Of a stretch of 64,000 bases of DNA, positions 19,789-30,538 are shown one piece after another. A model generated the notes under the pieces. That model worked only from the letters and a program-made list of their open reading frames with translations, had not been told where the DNA came from and searched no databases. The stretch is from Isochrysis galbana (Eukaryota; Haptophyta; Isochrysidales; Isochrysidaceae): assembly GCA_018136815.1 (NCBI GenBank), contig CM030937.1:6110999-6174998 (forward strand), read 5' to 3'. Both the position numbers and the translations under genes were made by a program. Positions within the stretch are counted from its first letter, which is position 1. Each line of letters starts with the position of its first letter.

Positions 19789-22344
19789 ATGGGTGCCGCG
19801 CTGGCATGGTTGCTGGCCGCCGCCGCGGGGTGGGAGGCCTGGAGGGGTCCGGTGGGGGCGGCTGCCCGACCGATTCTTCGCGCCGCCCACACACCTTCTA
19901 TGCTCTGGAAGCCTCGCCGCCACTCGGCGCTCGATGCGCCTCGCCAGCCAGCGGGCAGCCAGCGAGAGGCGGCTGCAGCCGCGCTTGCTGCCAAGACCGC
20001 CTTCCGGGCAGCGTCCGCGCCTGCGCGCAAGCGGTACTCTGGTGTTGCGCGTCGCCGCGACTCCCGTCGCCGCTTCGAAATCCGAACGACCCAAGCCATC
20101 AACACGCTGATCCGTGTCGCGCTGCCCACTGCTATCGCCTCCATCCTCGGGCTGTTGTACTTCGACAACGTCTCTCTATACATTCGCTCGTTGCTCGACG
20201 TTGGCGCAATCGGCATGCTGATGGCGGACGAGGCGCAATTTATACAAAATTTCCTCACCGTCATCGGGCTCCTCTTCTCCATCTTGGCCGGCAATGCGTA
20301 CTCCGCCCTCTACGAGCAGCAGGAGGCGATCTACTTTGCGCTCTTCCAGGAGGTCTCTGAGGCCAAGTCCCTTCTGGAGCAGACGACGCTGGTCTGCCAG
20401 GGCCGGCCGTTTTACCAGGCGGCACTCCATTATATCCGCCTCTATGTGCGTGCCCATGTGTCCACTGCCGCGACAGGCTCGGGCAAGATTGCGAGCGAAT
20501 GAGCCAGTCTTGCACATCCAACACTTCAACCCCGATATGCTCTTCGTAGGTGAAGCGCGACCTGCGCCAGCTGGACGTGCCTCCGGCTGAACTACTTTCA
20601 TCAAAACCAATGGATGACCCGCTTGAAAGCATAATGTACATCACGTCTGTCGGTGTGCCTTCCGTGGTTTACGAGACCGTGAAAAATCTTAGGCAGGCGA
20701 GATAGCACATGCACTCACGCTCCAAGTTGTGCGGCCACTTCGCGCTTGCATAGCCCACTGTCGGATGGCCCGACTTGCTGGCCCCATCTCCGCACACGTA
20801 GGCGCGTGGGTATCGGCTCGGCGCCATGCAGCGAAAGTTTCCGGCTCTTGGTATTTATCTCCTTTATCTGCTCGCCTTTGTGGAGCTTCTCGCATTTCCA
20901 CTCCTCGGAGCCGGATCTGCAGGCACAGCGTTGACCCCTTGCATGCCTGTGTGCAACACTCGGCCTGGATGCATTGCTCCCTGGCTTCGTCAACCTTAGA
21001 TCGCTCATGCCGCTTCTTCATCTCTGGAGCGCCCACATCGTTTGCAGACCGGATGGGCGGAATGGGCGATTGCCGTCCTCGTTGCACGCTACACTGTGTG
21101 TTCCAAGCGCCCCAAACGAGTCCTCATCATTCGTCTTGCCCACACTAGCAGGCTCCGTTGGTATCCTGACGCTTCAGTCGATTCTCTTCGCTTTTCTGTG
21201 CGGTGCTCACATGCTAGTCCTGAGGATCATCCAGGAGCTCTGGCAGTCCAGTGGCGGCGTGTTCAACGTGGATGAGGTGCGTCCGGCTTGCCTGTGAGTG
21301 AGGAACAGCCCCAGCCAAAAGCGGTGTGGATGGCGGCGAGCCTTCCGCAGATGTGGCGACGCCTAGAAGACATCCCGTCCTTTCGCTGGTCTCCAATCGC
21401 CCGTCACATCCTTTGTACCCTTCGTTGGGCATCCGCGCGCGCACGGCCACTCTTCAGGATGCCCGCCGTGCAACCTGGGCAGTCGGTGTCCATAGATTAC
21501 CACCCATTTGCTCCTACTGCGGCTGGTATTCCCCATGGCCGCGCAGGTGCTGCAGCAAATGGTATTCGGGTTGGAAGAAGAGCTTGAGATGCGCTCGAGG
21601 GTGTCGGGGCTCCCGTTCATGTCACCACTGTCGCAGGATGACCCGCCAGAAATCGCGGGCTCGGGCGCGCTAGCCTTTTCCGATTCGAGCAAGGTAGATG
21701 CGCCGCTCGGAGCGCCCCGTAGGTATGGAGCAGACTCGGCCGTGGATCGCGGTCTTGCCAAGCCTTCGCGCTTGACCGCGCATTCCTGGGACGAGTCAGA
21801 CGTGGGTCATGACCAGATGGACGACTCATATTATCAAGAGGCCATTCCTTGGGACGGGCATTACAGCGAGAAGGAGGCCACCCTAGAGATTGTGCGGCTC
21901 CGTGCTGCACTAAGGAAGGCGCACGAGCGGGCGGCGGAGGCGGAGGCGGCAAACAATGGTGAAGTCGGCTGCACGGAGCGCCCGCGGAACAAGAATAAGT
22001 CCGCGCCTGAACTAATGAAGCAGCAGATTCGTCGTGCATTCGCAGGTGGCGAGGGGGACGCCCAACGCTCAAGGGGTATAGAGAGCGATTCATTCGAGGA
22101 AGCCATGGGCACAGAGCGTAGTCGATCTGAGACGGGGATTACCGTGGCGGAATCTGCGGCCCTGGAGCAAACCGGCGCCGAATTCATCAGCCTCGAGGTG
22201 CCGCTGACGGCGTCGCCCTCGAGACGCACGCCGGGCGATCGCAGAGACTGCAAGCGCAATGACCAGCGAGGCGTGTTGCGTGCAATGTTCCCGTTGCCCG
22301 ACTTGCGGCAACGCACACGTAGGACATTCTCTTCAAGACGGTGA
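19789..22344 (+). CDS. DUF4239/bestrophin-like membrane protein, five exons
   Basis: Exons are 19789-20445, 20550-20696, 20802-20922, 21152-21276 and 21547-22344, giving about 615 residues. Introns 1 and 4 are GT-AG. Introns 2 and 3 start with GC and are the only junctions that keep the frame. The N-terminus (ALAWLLAAAAGW) looks like a signal or transit sequence. Transmembrane stretches include TLIRVALPTAIASILGLLYF, FLTVIGLLFSILAG, YLLYLLAFVELLAFPLLGAG and ILTLQSILFAFLCGAHMLVL. The family-typical block LLFSILAGNAYSALYEQQEA and EVSEAKSLLEQ with LVCQGRPFY, then DPLESIMYITSVGVPSVVYE, identifies the DUF4239 bestrophin-like family common in algae. The members are thought to be anion channels, but the role is unproven. 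The C-terminal ~240 residues are hydrophilic and variable. Exon 3 to 4 phase was solved by reading-frame continuity. Confidence 0.82.
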
Positions 22345-23017
22345 GGCTCGGCCGCCCACCAAGTGAGACGGGACAGGGCGGTGTGAAGGGTGGGGGGGTG
22401 GAGGGGGGGGGGGGGAAGGGAGGGCTGCTCGTGAGTGCACGAGGTGTGTTGCCCCGCGGTCCCGGCGGGCTATCCTTTGTGTATCTTGAGTCCCGAGCAC
22501 CTATGTGAAGCATACGGGAATTGTTGGCCGACTCGGTGTTTCATCGTCGAGTGACATGCCCCTTTGGCCGTATGTCTGCCTCCTTGCGATGAATCTCTTC
22601 CGCTCCGTGCCGAGCCCTCCTCAGGCGCCAATCCTTTCTCGGTCGCCTGCGGTTAGGGTTGATGCGCGCTGTACAAGGGATCGGTTTGGGCTCGTACTCG
22701 AGTACAAAGGGCTCGGACGGAGACGACAAGGGGTATCCATACTACTGAAAGAACCAAAGAAAACACCGAAGATGAAGACGTATTTCTAAGAGAACTGGTG
22801 CTCAAGGTTATTGAGTCTCCTTAATTCATTCCGAAGCTCCCCGTGCGCAAACAATGTGATGCGTTCACGCTGTTATGTGTCATCCGATTTCTTCGTTCCC
22901 GGTGCCGTTGAAACGGCCGTAGATTCTCGATAATGATGAGGGATGTAAAAAAAATCTGAAGATTCAGGGCTAACACCTACTATCGACTGGACACAACTGA
23001 GTTTATACTTGGTTCGC
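22345..23017. other. 3' flank with a LINE 3'-end relic on the minus strand
   Basis: A G-rich stretch lies at 22390-22425. Positions 22945-22990 read, on the minus strand, the LINE terminus (GCCCTGAATCTTCAGATT followed by T8). No gene is recognised. Confidence 0.5.
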
Positions 23018-23515
23018 CATGGGGGGGCACGAGCCCCCCCCTCTCTCCACTCCTCCCCTGCCGCGGCGGGGGAACCACCCATCCTCCTGGCATCTGGCAT
23101 GCCTGATGGCTTGCCAGGAGGGGACTGCCCTGCTGACCCACTCTCTTCCCCACAGGCTTGCCTGAATCGCGCGTCCTGGCCCGGCGTGGCCAGCCCATTG
23201 CTCCAACCCCTCCTCCCCCCCTGTTCGACAGGCAGACAGGTGCAGATTGGGGACCCCTGAGGCTCAGGAGCGCCAGCGAGGGAGAGGCAGGGGAGGCCAG
23301 GGCCCAGCCCCAACCTCCTCTGCCCCCAAAGCTGGCCTCTAGGAGCCTCCAGGGGTCGCCAGGGGCAGCTGGAGGCCTGCCGCAGGCGCGCCATCGCGCG
23401 TGCCGCAGGAGAGGGGGGAGAGAGCGCGGAGAAGGGGGTGGGCGGAGCGAGAGCTCCGCTCACAGAAAAATAGGTAAGTTCCGCACCTATTTACAGGATA
23501 ACTCGGGACTGAAAA
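23018..23515. repeat. Dispersed repeat family A, copy 1
   Basis: Closely related sequence recurs at 28326-28745 and 59812-60320. It begins at a G/C palindrome (GGGGGGGCACGAGCCCCCCC, 23021-23040), continues through a TGGCTTGCCAGGAGG block and a CCTCTGCCCCC block, and ends in a hairpin AAATAGGT/ACCTATTT followed by CAGGATAA. Long open frames within it are not conserved as protein. I read it as a non-autonomous mobile element. Confidence 0.65.
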
Positions 23516-23914
23516 AAAAATTCTTAATAATCTTGCCGCGCGCGCGACCCTGCAAAGCATCTATGCAGCCACGCCCGCTTCCCTTATCCCCCCTCCACCT
23601 GCCTTGCGGCTCGTCCCCTCGTGCGCTACCTAGGGGCTGGGTGTAGGAGGTTTCCAGTGGCAGACGGTGTGTACCGATCCCCGATGGCTTGTCGCACTCC
23701 TTCCTCTTGCGCCATCGGCCTATCGGCTGTTTCGTGCTCTCTCTTTGTATTGGGGGTCAGGTATCTGTTCTTCAAATTACCGGGGGCGTTGTTCGAGTGG
23801 ATAGGTGCTTCGCGTCGGAGTTACGCGCGGTTAGGCGAGTCGCTTTGCCATGTTGAACGCTTGTGCTATCAGTGACAAGTTCGTCGTGTTCATGACCATC
23901 TCATTCGACCCTGC
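23516..23914. other. Intergenic, no gene recognised
   Basis: The sequence is GC-rich without repeats shared elsewhere in the window. No coding signal is evident. Confidence 0.35.
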
Positions 23915-25375
23915 CTCAGCGAAGCGGGCGCGCTCTCACAACCCATACATATGGCACAATCCCAACAGCGCTGGCCCCAACCAACATCCCACAGCTGTGG
24001 GCCGACATGTGGAGCACATTGGACTGCAACGTAGTACACAACGCATACGCAGATGGCGCCGGCATAGCGTTCACAAGAGCGGAATGTGAACAGTGCTTCC
24101 CAAATAATGACACTTATGCGAAATTCAAATTTAGAGGCGAATACATACAAAAAGAGAAATTTTTGGACTCTTGGTTGGCAACAAATACTAGACTACGCAG
24201 ACGTTATGAGGCTCACCACCTTCTCCCCGGCTCCTCCGACGGATAAACACAAACAACCCGACAACACACAAACAACTCAAAAAGAAGACCCGCCCGACAT
24301 AAGAATTAGCAAAGGAGGGGAATACTATCTCCTCCAACGCGGCACGTGGTACGAGGTAGAACTCTCGTACCTAGCTAGGCACTCCAATAATAGGCAACCA
24401 AACCAACGCTCCGACTGACCTAGACAAATACCAACGCCGAAAGAAGCAGAGAAGACATCATCATAGACAACCTGCTATTCATATTCCCAAAGGGAGACGC
24501 CCCAAAAGCGATATATATACACTCTATATCTGCTAACATGGAGATATATCATAACGGACTTCTATAGGATTCACTATGAGAATATAGACTACTCAGAAGA
24601 ATCAATACTCATAAGAATAATAGAGAGATACACTTATCGCGGTGGTGCCCATGAGGCAACCACCGCGGCTTGGGCGAGGCAGAGCGCCATCGCCGATCGC
24701 ATCGCCAATCGTATATCGCCGGATAAGATTCTTACTACATTCACGCGCACGCACATTCACACAAACGCGCGCAAAACTAATAGTAACAAAGTAAGAGCGC
24801 GCGGGGAAATTTCTGTGCCGCAAGAATGCCCCGCGCGGACTCGAAACGTATTATTCGCATATGAAACCGACTCAGCGCGAACGGCCCAAGCGGGCATGGG
24901 AAGACAACCCAAGAAAAGAATAGATATAGGCGACTTAAGGCCCGTATTTCACATAAGCGACAAGGGTGAGCTCAAACCCAGCGAGGAGCTAGCTGAGCTA
25001 GCCACCAAGCTGAGGATCGCACACGCTGTCGAAGAGACCGAGGAGCGAGGCAACGATGACGAATAAACCACTGATACAACGAGCAAGGGAGGGCATCACT
25101 AGAGGCACTGCGATCTAGACGAGACCCAACCACCAAAACACGGCCGGGAGGACGTGACATACGAGAGAAAAAGACCAAAAGGCCTGCCCGGACCCCACAC
25201 TCCAAACCAGGCCTCAGGTAGTGCACCGAGGCCGGACCCCGGAAACCGAAGAAAAAGGAAAGAAGGGGGGCAGGGGAGGAGGTGGAGGGAGGGAAGATAA
25301 GGGCGATGGAAATAGAGATGGATAGTCCTGTAGACGGTAGGTGTATAGCCCAGAATCTTCAGATGTTTTTTTATT
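23915..25375 (+). pseudogene. Decayed LINE 3' portion
   Basis: Fragments in different frames match the C-terminal third of the intact LINE. They read EAGALSQP, LDCNVVHNAYADGAG, RGEYIQKEKFLDSW, GTWYEVELSYL, WRYIITDFYRIHYEN, and TAQAGMGRQPKKR with a closing stop near 25066. A 3' UTR and a T-rich tail at 25365-25375 follow. Frameshifts and a deletion are present, and a non-autonomous element is inserted at 24635-24848. Confidence 0.85.
24635..24848 (+). mobile_element. Non-autonomous element inserted in the LINE relic
   Basis: This is a ~214-bp unit homologous to 19104-19449 without the hairpin. It splits the LINE reading between ...LIRIIERYT and FAYETDSARTAQAG. The LINE relic gives a clean empty-site comparison with the intact LINE, which defines the ends to within ~20 bp. 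The missing seven LINE residues indicate a small deletion at insertion. Confidence 0.65.
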
Positions 25376-25514
25376 ATTCGAGTTTGGGGTATAGTCGGCG
25401 ATTGCGTCTATGGCGTCGAAGATTTTCCTCGTCGCAGGGCGCAGGGCACCACGCTAGGTGGCATGAGTCCTTCTGGTCGGTAGCGGTTGCATAACCTGCA
25501 CTTTTCCGTCGGGC

Positions 25515-25614
25515 NNNNNNNNNNNNNNNNNNNNNNNNNNNNNNNNNNNNNNNNNNNNNNNNNNNNNNNNNNNNNNNNNNNNNNNNNNNNNNNNNNNNNN
25601 NNNNNNNNNNNNNN
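25515..25614. other. Assembly gap (100 N)
   Basis: A run of 100 N interrupts the 3' part of the minus-strand hypothetical gene that follows. The sequence on the left (25376-25514) shows no clear coding signal. Confidence 0.99.
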
Positions 25615-26224
25615 CTGCAATGACCGTCGACTCGTCCCGGTTCTCTTGCAGGATGACATTGGGTGGCTTCATCGACGGCTTCGAGAAGAGGGCCTGGAGT
25701 CGCTCCTGCGAAGGCGAGGGACGGCAGGGTAGGTTGGACAAGACTCATTACTGCACTGTGCGCGAGGCAAACCATGCAGACTGGAGGGCGCTGCGTGGGC
25801 GTTACAGCAGCGCTGGCACGAGCCGACGAAGCGGACGAGGCTGCAAAGCTTCCCCATCGGCCTGTATCACCGAGCTGTGCCAAAGGCTTTTGCCGGACCA
25901 CAGCTAGCCGAGGGGACCACCCACCTCGTCTTCCGTTGCGCCCTTTGTCTGGACCTTGTAGCCCTCGATCATGATCTTTGTCGTTCCGACGACGATCGAA
26001 CCCTGCTGCACGAGGTTGGTGACGACCTGCGGCGACTTGAAGGTGACAATGAACTTGGAGCCCTGCGGCATCGACTCGATCAGCCAGACAGCACCGTAGG
26101 CCTCGAGTGCGACGAGAAGGTCCGACTGCGAGAGGGCCCCCGAGAGGAGGTCTTTGGCAGTGTCCACGAGCACCGCACGGTAGACAGAGTAGTAGCTTGA
26201 GGAAGTGGAGCGCTTTGAGACCAT
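25615..26224 (-). CDS. Hypothetical protein, broken by the gap
   Basis: ATG 26224 opens about 106 codons (MVSKRSTSSSYYSVYRAVLV ...) with normal composition. The block AYGAVWLIESMPQGSKFIVT and GTTKIMIEGYKVQT resembles a beta-alpha-beta RNA-binding or gag/ORF1-like fold. Another frame to its left (about 25895-25615) continues with sensible residues (MSLVQPTLPSLAFAGATPG) towards the gap, so an intron near 25900 is possible. No family was recognised. The upstream region is a GA microsatellite. Confidence 0.4.
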
Positions 26225-26365
26225 CCCGTGCGCGAGTGTGGGTGGGGATGGATGGGGCAGAGGGACGGCTGACGGGCGGGGGAGTGCGGGCGAGAGGGGG
26301 GCGCGCGCGAGAGAGAGGGAGAGGCGGGGGGGGCGAGGTGGCGCCGGCGCGCTGCGAGAGAGAGG

Positions 26366-26414
26366 GGGGGGGGGGGGGGAGAGAGAGAGAGAGAGAGGGA
26401 GAGAGAGAGAGAGA

Positions 26415-26457
<43 letters not shown>

Positions 26458-26930
26458 AGAGAGAGAGAGGAGAGAGAGAGAGGAGGAGAGAGGGAGAGAG
26501 AGAGAGAGAGGGTGAGAGAGAGAGAGAGAGAGGAGGGGCGCGGGAGGAGGTGTCCGGAGGACAAAAGAGACTTGGAGAGTCAGTGAGGGAGAAGTGCGGG
26601 GCGGAGGGGCAGCTGGCGGGGGGAAGGAAGGGCGAGAGGCGGAGAAGAGGACAGAAGAGAGGGGGAGGAGAGAGATGAGATAGGGAGTGAAGGAGAGGGA
26701 GGGGGAGAGAAGGAAGCTGCGCGCGGGGGGCGCCTCGCCGACGATGAGGTGATGATGATGGCCTCGCGCCCTAGGCAGGTGTCGAGCCGCAGAAGAAGGG
26801 AAGGGAGAGAAAGACTTGATGAGAGAGAGAGAGGCTTAGAGGAGAGAGTGGAGAGGAGAGAGGAGAGAGTGGAGAGTGGAGAGGAGAGAGAGAGGGCGAG
26901 GTAGGGCGTGGCCCGAGTGAGGGGAGGGAG
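26366..26930. repeat. Poly-G and GA-rich microsatellite tract
   Basis: A G13 run followed by (GA)n, (GAGG)n and related purine repeats continues to about 26905. It is strand-asymmetric: almost pure purine on the plus strand. Long frames here translate as Arg-Glu or Ser-Leu repeats and are not taken as genes. Confidence 0.85.
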
Positions 26931-27834
26931 CGAGGGGGGGCCGTTGGGAGGCGTTTAGCCGGAGGAAAAGCCAACAGGCAGTCGCCAAAAATGTCACACG
27001 GGCACCCCGCCGGCTGCATACTGGCCCCGCGGGGAGCCCGCCCCAACGGGCGCTCTGTAGCGCGCGGGGCCAGTATGCAGCCCAGGAAACGGGGGGTGCT
27101 ACCGCTGGGGTGGGGGCGGTGCGGCGGTGCCTCGGAAGAGGCTCACATGTGCGCGGCGGAAGTTGTTCCGCCAGGTCTGGCGCCGGGTCTGGCGACCTGG
27201 CGCCAGGTCGGGGCGACCTGGCGCTGGTAGAGGTGGGGGAGAGTGGGTTGAAAAAAAAACTCTTGTTGATCCGGAGGCCCACATTTTTTTATCGTCGGAC
27301 CGGGGGAAGATTTCCCCTCGTCTCTCTCCCCGCTCGATTCCGAATCCGAGGCAGAGCGATGGCGACCGACCCGCCTGACAGGCCGACCTTCGCCGCGCTC
27401 CAGCAAGAGCACGGCGGTGGTCAGCCCCCCCTTGTCGATGGTGTTCGGACTAAATGGTCCGAGTACACCGGTCGGCGGTCTCACCGGCGTTTCATGCCAC
27501 CGCACTCGGCCGATTTCTGCTTCACCTGCCCACGCAGCATGGCCGCCAGCCCACACCACACCACTTCCAGCCCCAACCTGAGGAGGATGACACCGGCTTG
27601 CCTACGCGCTCCTACGCGCAGAACCCCATCCAGTATATTGGTACGCTGCCTCCCAACCCCGCAGACTACCCAACCGCGCGCTCGGGAATCGTGGCGAGCA
27701 TTGCAATACAGCCGTCTTGGCGCGCTGCGCTGCTTCCGCAGGACTTCCTGTGCCATCTACCGAACGGTCGCCAAGTGCATCGCGTTCGCGAACTCGTTGG
27801 CACCGGGGCAGCGTAAGAGCATCCTCAGCAAGAA
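26931..27834. other. Intergenic with possible gene or gag remnant
   Basis: An ATG at 27360 opens a frame (MATDPPDRPTFAALQQEHGG ...) of about 180 codons, and an overlapping frame also has normal composition (PIQYIGTLPPNPADYPTA). Neither is recognised, and splicing or decay is likely. Short direct repeats of CTGGCG(CC)AGGT lie at 27170-27225. Confidence 0.3.
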
Positions 27835-28165
27835 TTCTCACCAAGCGCGCCCGCTGGCGTTCGAAAGTTGGGCACTCCGGCCCGTACGGCCGGTGACGTA
27901 AGCGTAGTTGACGGCGCCACACACGGCCGACTACGGCGCGATGCGCGCGGGCGGCGGCGGCGTTTGGCGTGGCTGCTAGGGCGGCATATTCTGATATGAT
28001 GCTTAGTGGGGTATTCTATCTCAGTGGATGGCCGAGAAAGCGCCGGCAGCGCGCCCGATCGCGTGTGAAAGTTGGGCACTCCGGCCCATTCGGCCGGGTG
28101 ACGTCAGCGTAGTTGACGGCGCCACACACGGCCGACTACGATCCCTCTCGATTGGAAGCTTTGAT
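27835..28165 (-). repeat. Dispersed partial copies of the 204-bp satellite
   Basis: Two incomplete units carry the satellite words AAAGTTGGGCACTCCGGCCC, GCGCGATGCGCGCGGGCGGC and GAGAAAGCGCCGGCAGCGCG. They are in the orientation opposite to the 33.9-36.9 kb array. Confidence 0.75.
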
Positions 28166-28325
28166 CTAACGAACACCCTTGCCTTCTCAGAGCGCGCCCA
28201 GCGGATGCCAGGGCACCAATGGGCAAAGATATTCATGGTAGAGAGTATGCTACGTGCTACTTGTAATGGGTAGTGGTTCCATTCGCCGCGAGTGCGGTAA
28301 GAATATTAGAAGGTTTTTTTTTTCC

Positions 28326-28745
28326 TGGCACGCCTGATGGCTTGCCAGGAGGCCACTGCCCTGCTGACCCACTCCCTTCCCCACACGCTCGCCTAATTCG
28401 CCCATCCTGGCCCCTCGTGGCCAGCCCATTGCTCCAACCCCCCTCCCCCCCTGGTCGACAGGCAGACAGGTGCAGCGTGGGGCCCCCAGAGGCTCAGGAG
28501 CGCCAGCGAGGGAGAGGCAGGGGAGGCCTGGGCCCAGCCCCAGCCTCCTCTGCCCCCTGAGCTGGCCTCCAGGAGCCTCCAGGGGACGCCAGAGGGCAGC
28601 TGGAGGCCTGCCGCAAGCGCGCCATCGCGCGTGCCGCAGGAGAGGGGAGAGAGAGCGCGGAGAAGGGGGTGGGCGGAGCGAGAGCTCCGCCCACCGAAAA
28701 ATTGGTAAGTCCCGCACCTATTTACAGGATAAGTCGGGACAGAGT
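28326..28745. repeat. Dispersed repeat family A, copy 2
   Basis: It matches 23018-23515 and 59812-60320. It is preceded at 28262-28317 by the 45-bp motif also seen at 10933 and 62258, followed by a T run, so the 5' end of this copy differs from copies 1 and 3. Confidence 0.65.
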
Positions 28746-29470
28746 CGGCCGCCCACTCGGAGACACAGGAGGAAGGGGGGGAAAGATCACCGGGGGGAGG
28801 CGCGGGCCACCGGACCATATCTAAGCCCTTCACCCCTATCCCCCTAGTAGTGCACGGGGGGAGTCGCCTTATGGCGGGGGAGAAGGGCCGGGGGAGTGGG
28901 GGTGTAGTAAGTTTTCCTACGTGAGTAGAAAGTAGAGGGTCCACGGCCGCGTGTGCGGTGAGACTATTAAAAGGTTTATCCTAGCAACTAGCAAGCCATC
29001 AGGCATGCCAGGAGCATGAGTGGTTCCTCCCCTACGGCAGGGGAGGAGTGGAGAGAGGGGGGAGCTCGTGCCCCCCATGGGCAAACTAAGTATAAACTTA
29101 GTTCCATGCTGGCCCGTTTAGGCAGACCCCTGGCCCCTGGGATCTTCTTGTGCTGTGTGCGGGTGGAGGTGGAGGCGGCAGTGGATGGTGCACTTGTTGT
29201 CGATCCACGCCCCTGGGACGTCGTGTGAGAGGTTGCAGCGGACGCCCCGTTTGTTCCTCAGGCATAGGCCCTGCGAGAAGCGCGAGCATTGTTTAGGGGG
29301 TCCTTCGCCCAGCGCCTCGTGCGCTGACCACTAGGATTATACTTGGACAACAAGAAAACTCTGACACTATGCTTTCTGCGTGTGAATTGGCAGTAGAGCT
29401 ACTCCTAGGAGTAGTAAAGTAGTGCGTGTGCGAGCGAGGGCGCGAGAACGCACGACGCGGCAGGGAGGCC
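28746..29470. other. Intergenic with repeat fragments
   Basis: Positions 29010-29095 contain the inverted family-A end (GGGGGAGCTCGTGCCCCCCA, TATAAACTTAG). The variant TGCGGTGAGACTATTAAAAG is at 28958. The sequence at 29341-29470 probably forms the leader of the next gene. No other gene was seen. Confidence 0.45.
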
Positions 29471-29882
29471 ATGCCTCTCACGGCCTCTGAGCACATCTTA
29501 GAGACTCTCGAGGCGGCAGTCGCGGCGGTGGCGCAGGTTGAATCGCAGATCGGCGATATTGACGTAGCAGCGCTTAACCAGACCTCCGAGCGCTTCGTGA
29601 CCTCGCTCTCGGTGGGTTCCTTTGCTCTGAACTTGCCCATATACGCCACAGTGAAAGTCTCACCTTTGCCCTCAATGCCGTCAGGCTGCACACGCCAAAT
29701 TGAAGGAGGAGATCGCGCGCCGGAGCGAGACTGTGCACCGAGACCAAACAGTCGGCACGTCGCGCGATCGGCTGCAGCTGCTGGCACTACGGTCCGAGTT
29801 GACACGGAAGCACCTGCAGGGAATGCTGGATTCTCTCCCCGGTAATAGTAATCGAGAGGCTGAAGGTATGGGTACGACCTGA
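29471..29882 (+). CDS. Small helical protein, possibly Mediator subunit 11-like
   Basis: Exons are 29471-29611 and 29685-29882, joined by a 73-nt GT-AG intron in phase 0. The product is about 112 residues. The sequence is two long amphipathic helices: EHILETLEAAVAAVAQVESQ, then SAAHAKLKEEIARRSE, a short G/T-containing loop, and LLALRSELTRKHLQGMLDSL. Length, the first-helix pattern and the last-helix pattern resemble MED11, but the similarity is weak and could be generic coiled coil. A GTAATA soon before the stop could be an alternative donor, in which case a further exon is missed. Confidence 0.45.
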
Positions 29883-30538
29883 CTGGTTGACCATAAGCAG
29901 CATCCATGGCAGCTTTGGCCGCTCGTCTTGATCTAGACTGCGAGCTGTGAGCAGAGGCAGGATTGCATGTGGATGATGGTGGACAGCTGTTGGTTGACTA
30001 TCGGCTGTTGATTTGTTAGGTTAGTTGTCGAGTATAAATCATGGAGGTATACATCGATTTCGGTATGAGAGGATTGAAGGTAATCATAAGAGATGATTTG
30101 TGGAGATTGAGTTCGTATGGTACGTGAGTAAGCGAGCTGTTGTGGAATGGGAATTGAGCGCACTCGAACTTCTCACACCGGCAGCCCTGGACTTCAAAAG
30201 CGCGCCCAGGCGAGCCATGGGGAACCGGCTGACGACCCACACAGTTCAATACCTTTGCACACTAAGTTGTGGGGTGTCAGGGCTTGGGCTGGCATTTTTA
30301 TCTTCTTGTAGCGATACAGTAGCTGCACACTACACAGGGAATCAACAACTACATCATACTTCTTGACAGCCTTTGATGGGAGAACATAAGGTGGGCGGAA
30401 ATCGTTTATCCACCCCTCATCTGACCACCCACGATTGTAGCCATATTTGTGCTCCTAGCCCGCTTCACTCGGCTCTGCTTCAGGGTACGTGCTGATGTGA
30501 AAACGCACAGACCGTAGGCAGTACAGAGGCGAAAGCCG
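29883..30538. other. Intergenic, no gene recognised
   Basis: No repeats shared with the rest of the window and no coding signal were seen. It includes the 3' flank of the exostosin gene. Confidence 0.35.

Noticed and set aside
23472-23500. A 23-nt intron GTAAGT...ACAG in family A
   Set aside because: It is too short for spliceosomal removal by itself. It is reported only as part of a possible introner.
25374-26564. A ~400-codon frame running through the gap and the GA tract
   Set aside because: Half of it is Ser-Leu repeat from a microsatellite and it passes through N. Only the short ATG frame at 26224 has normal composition.
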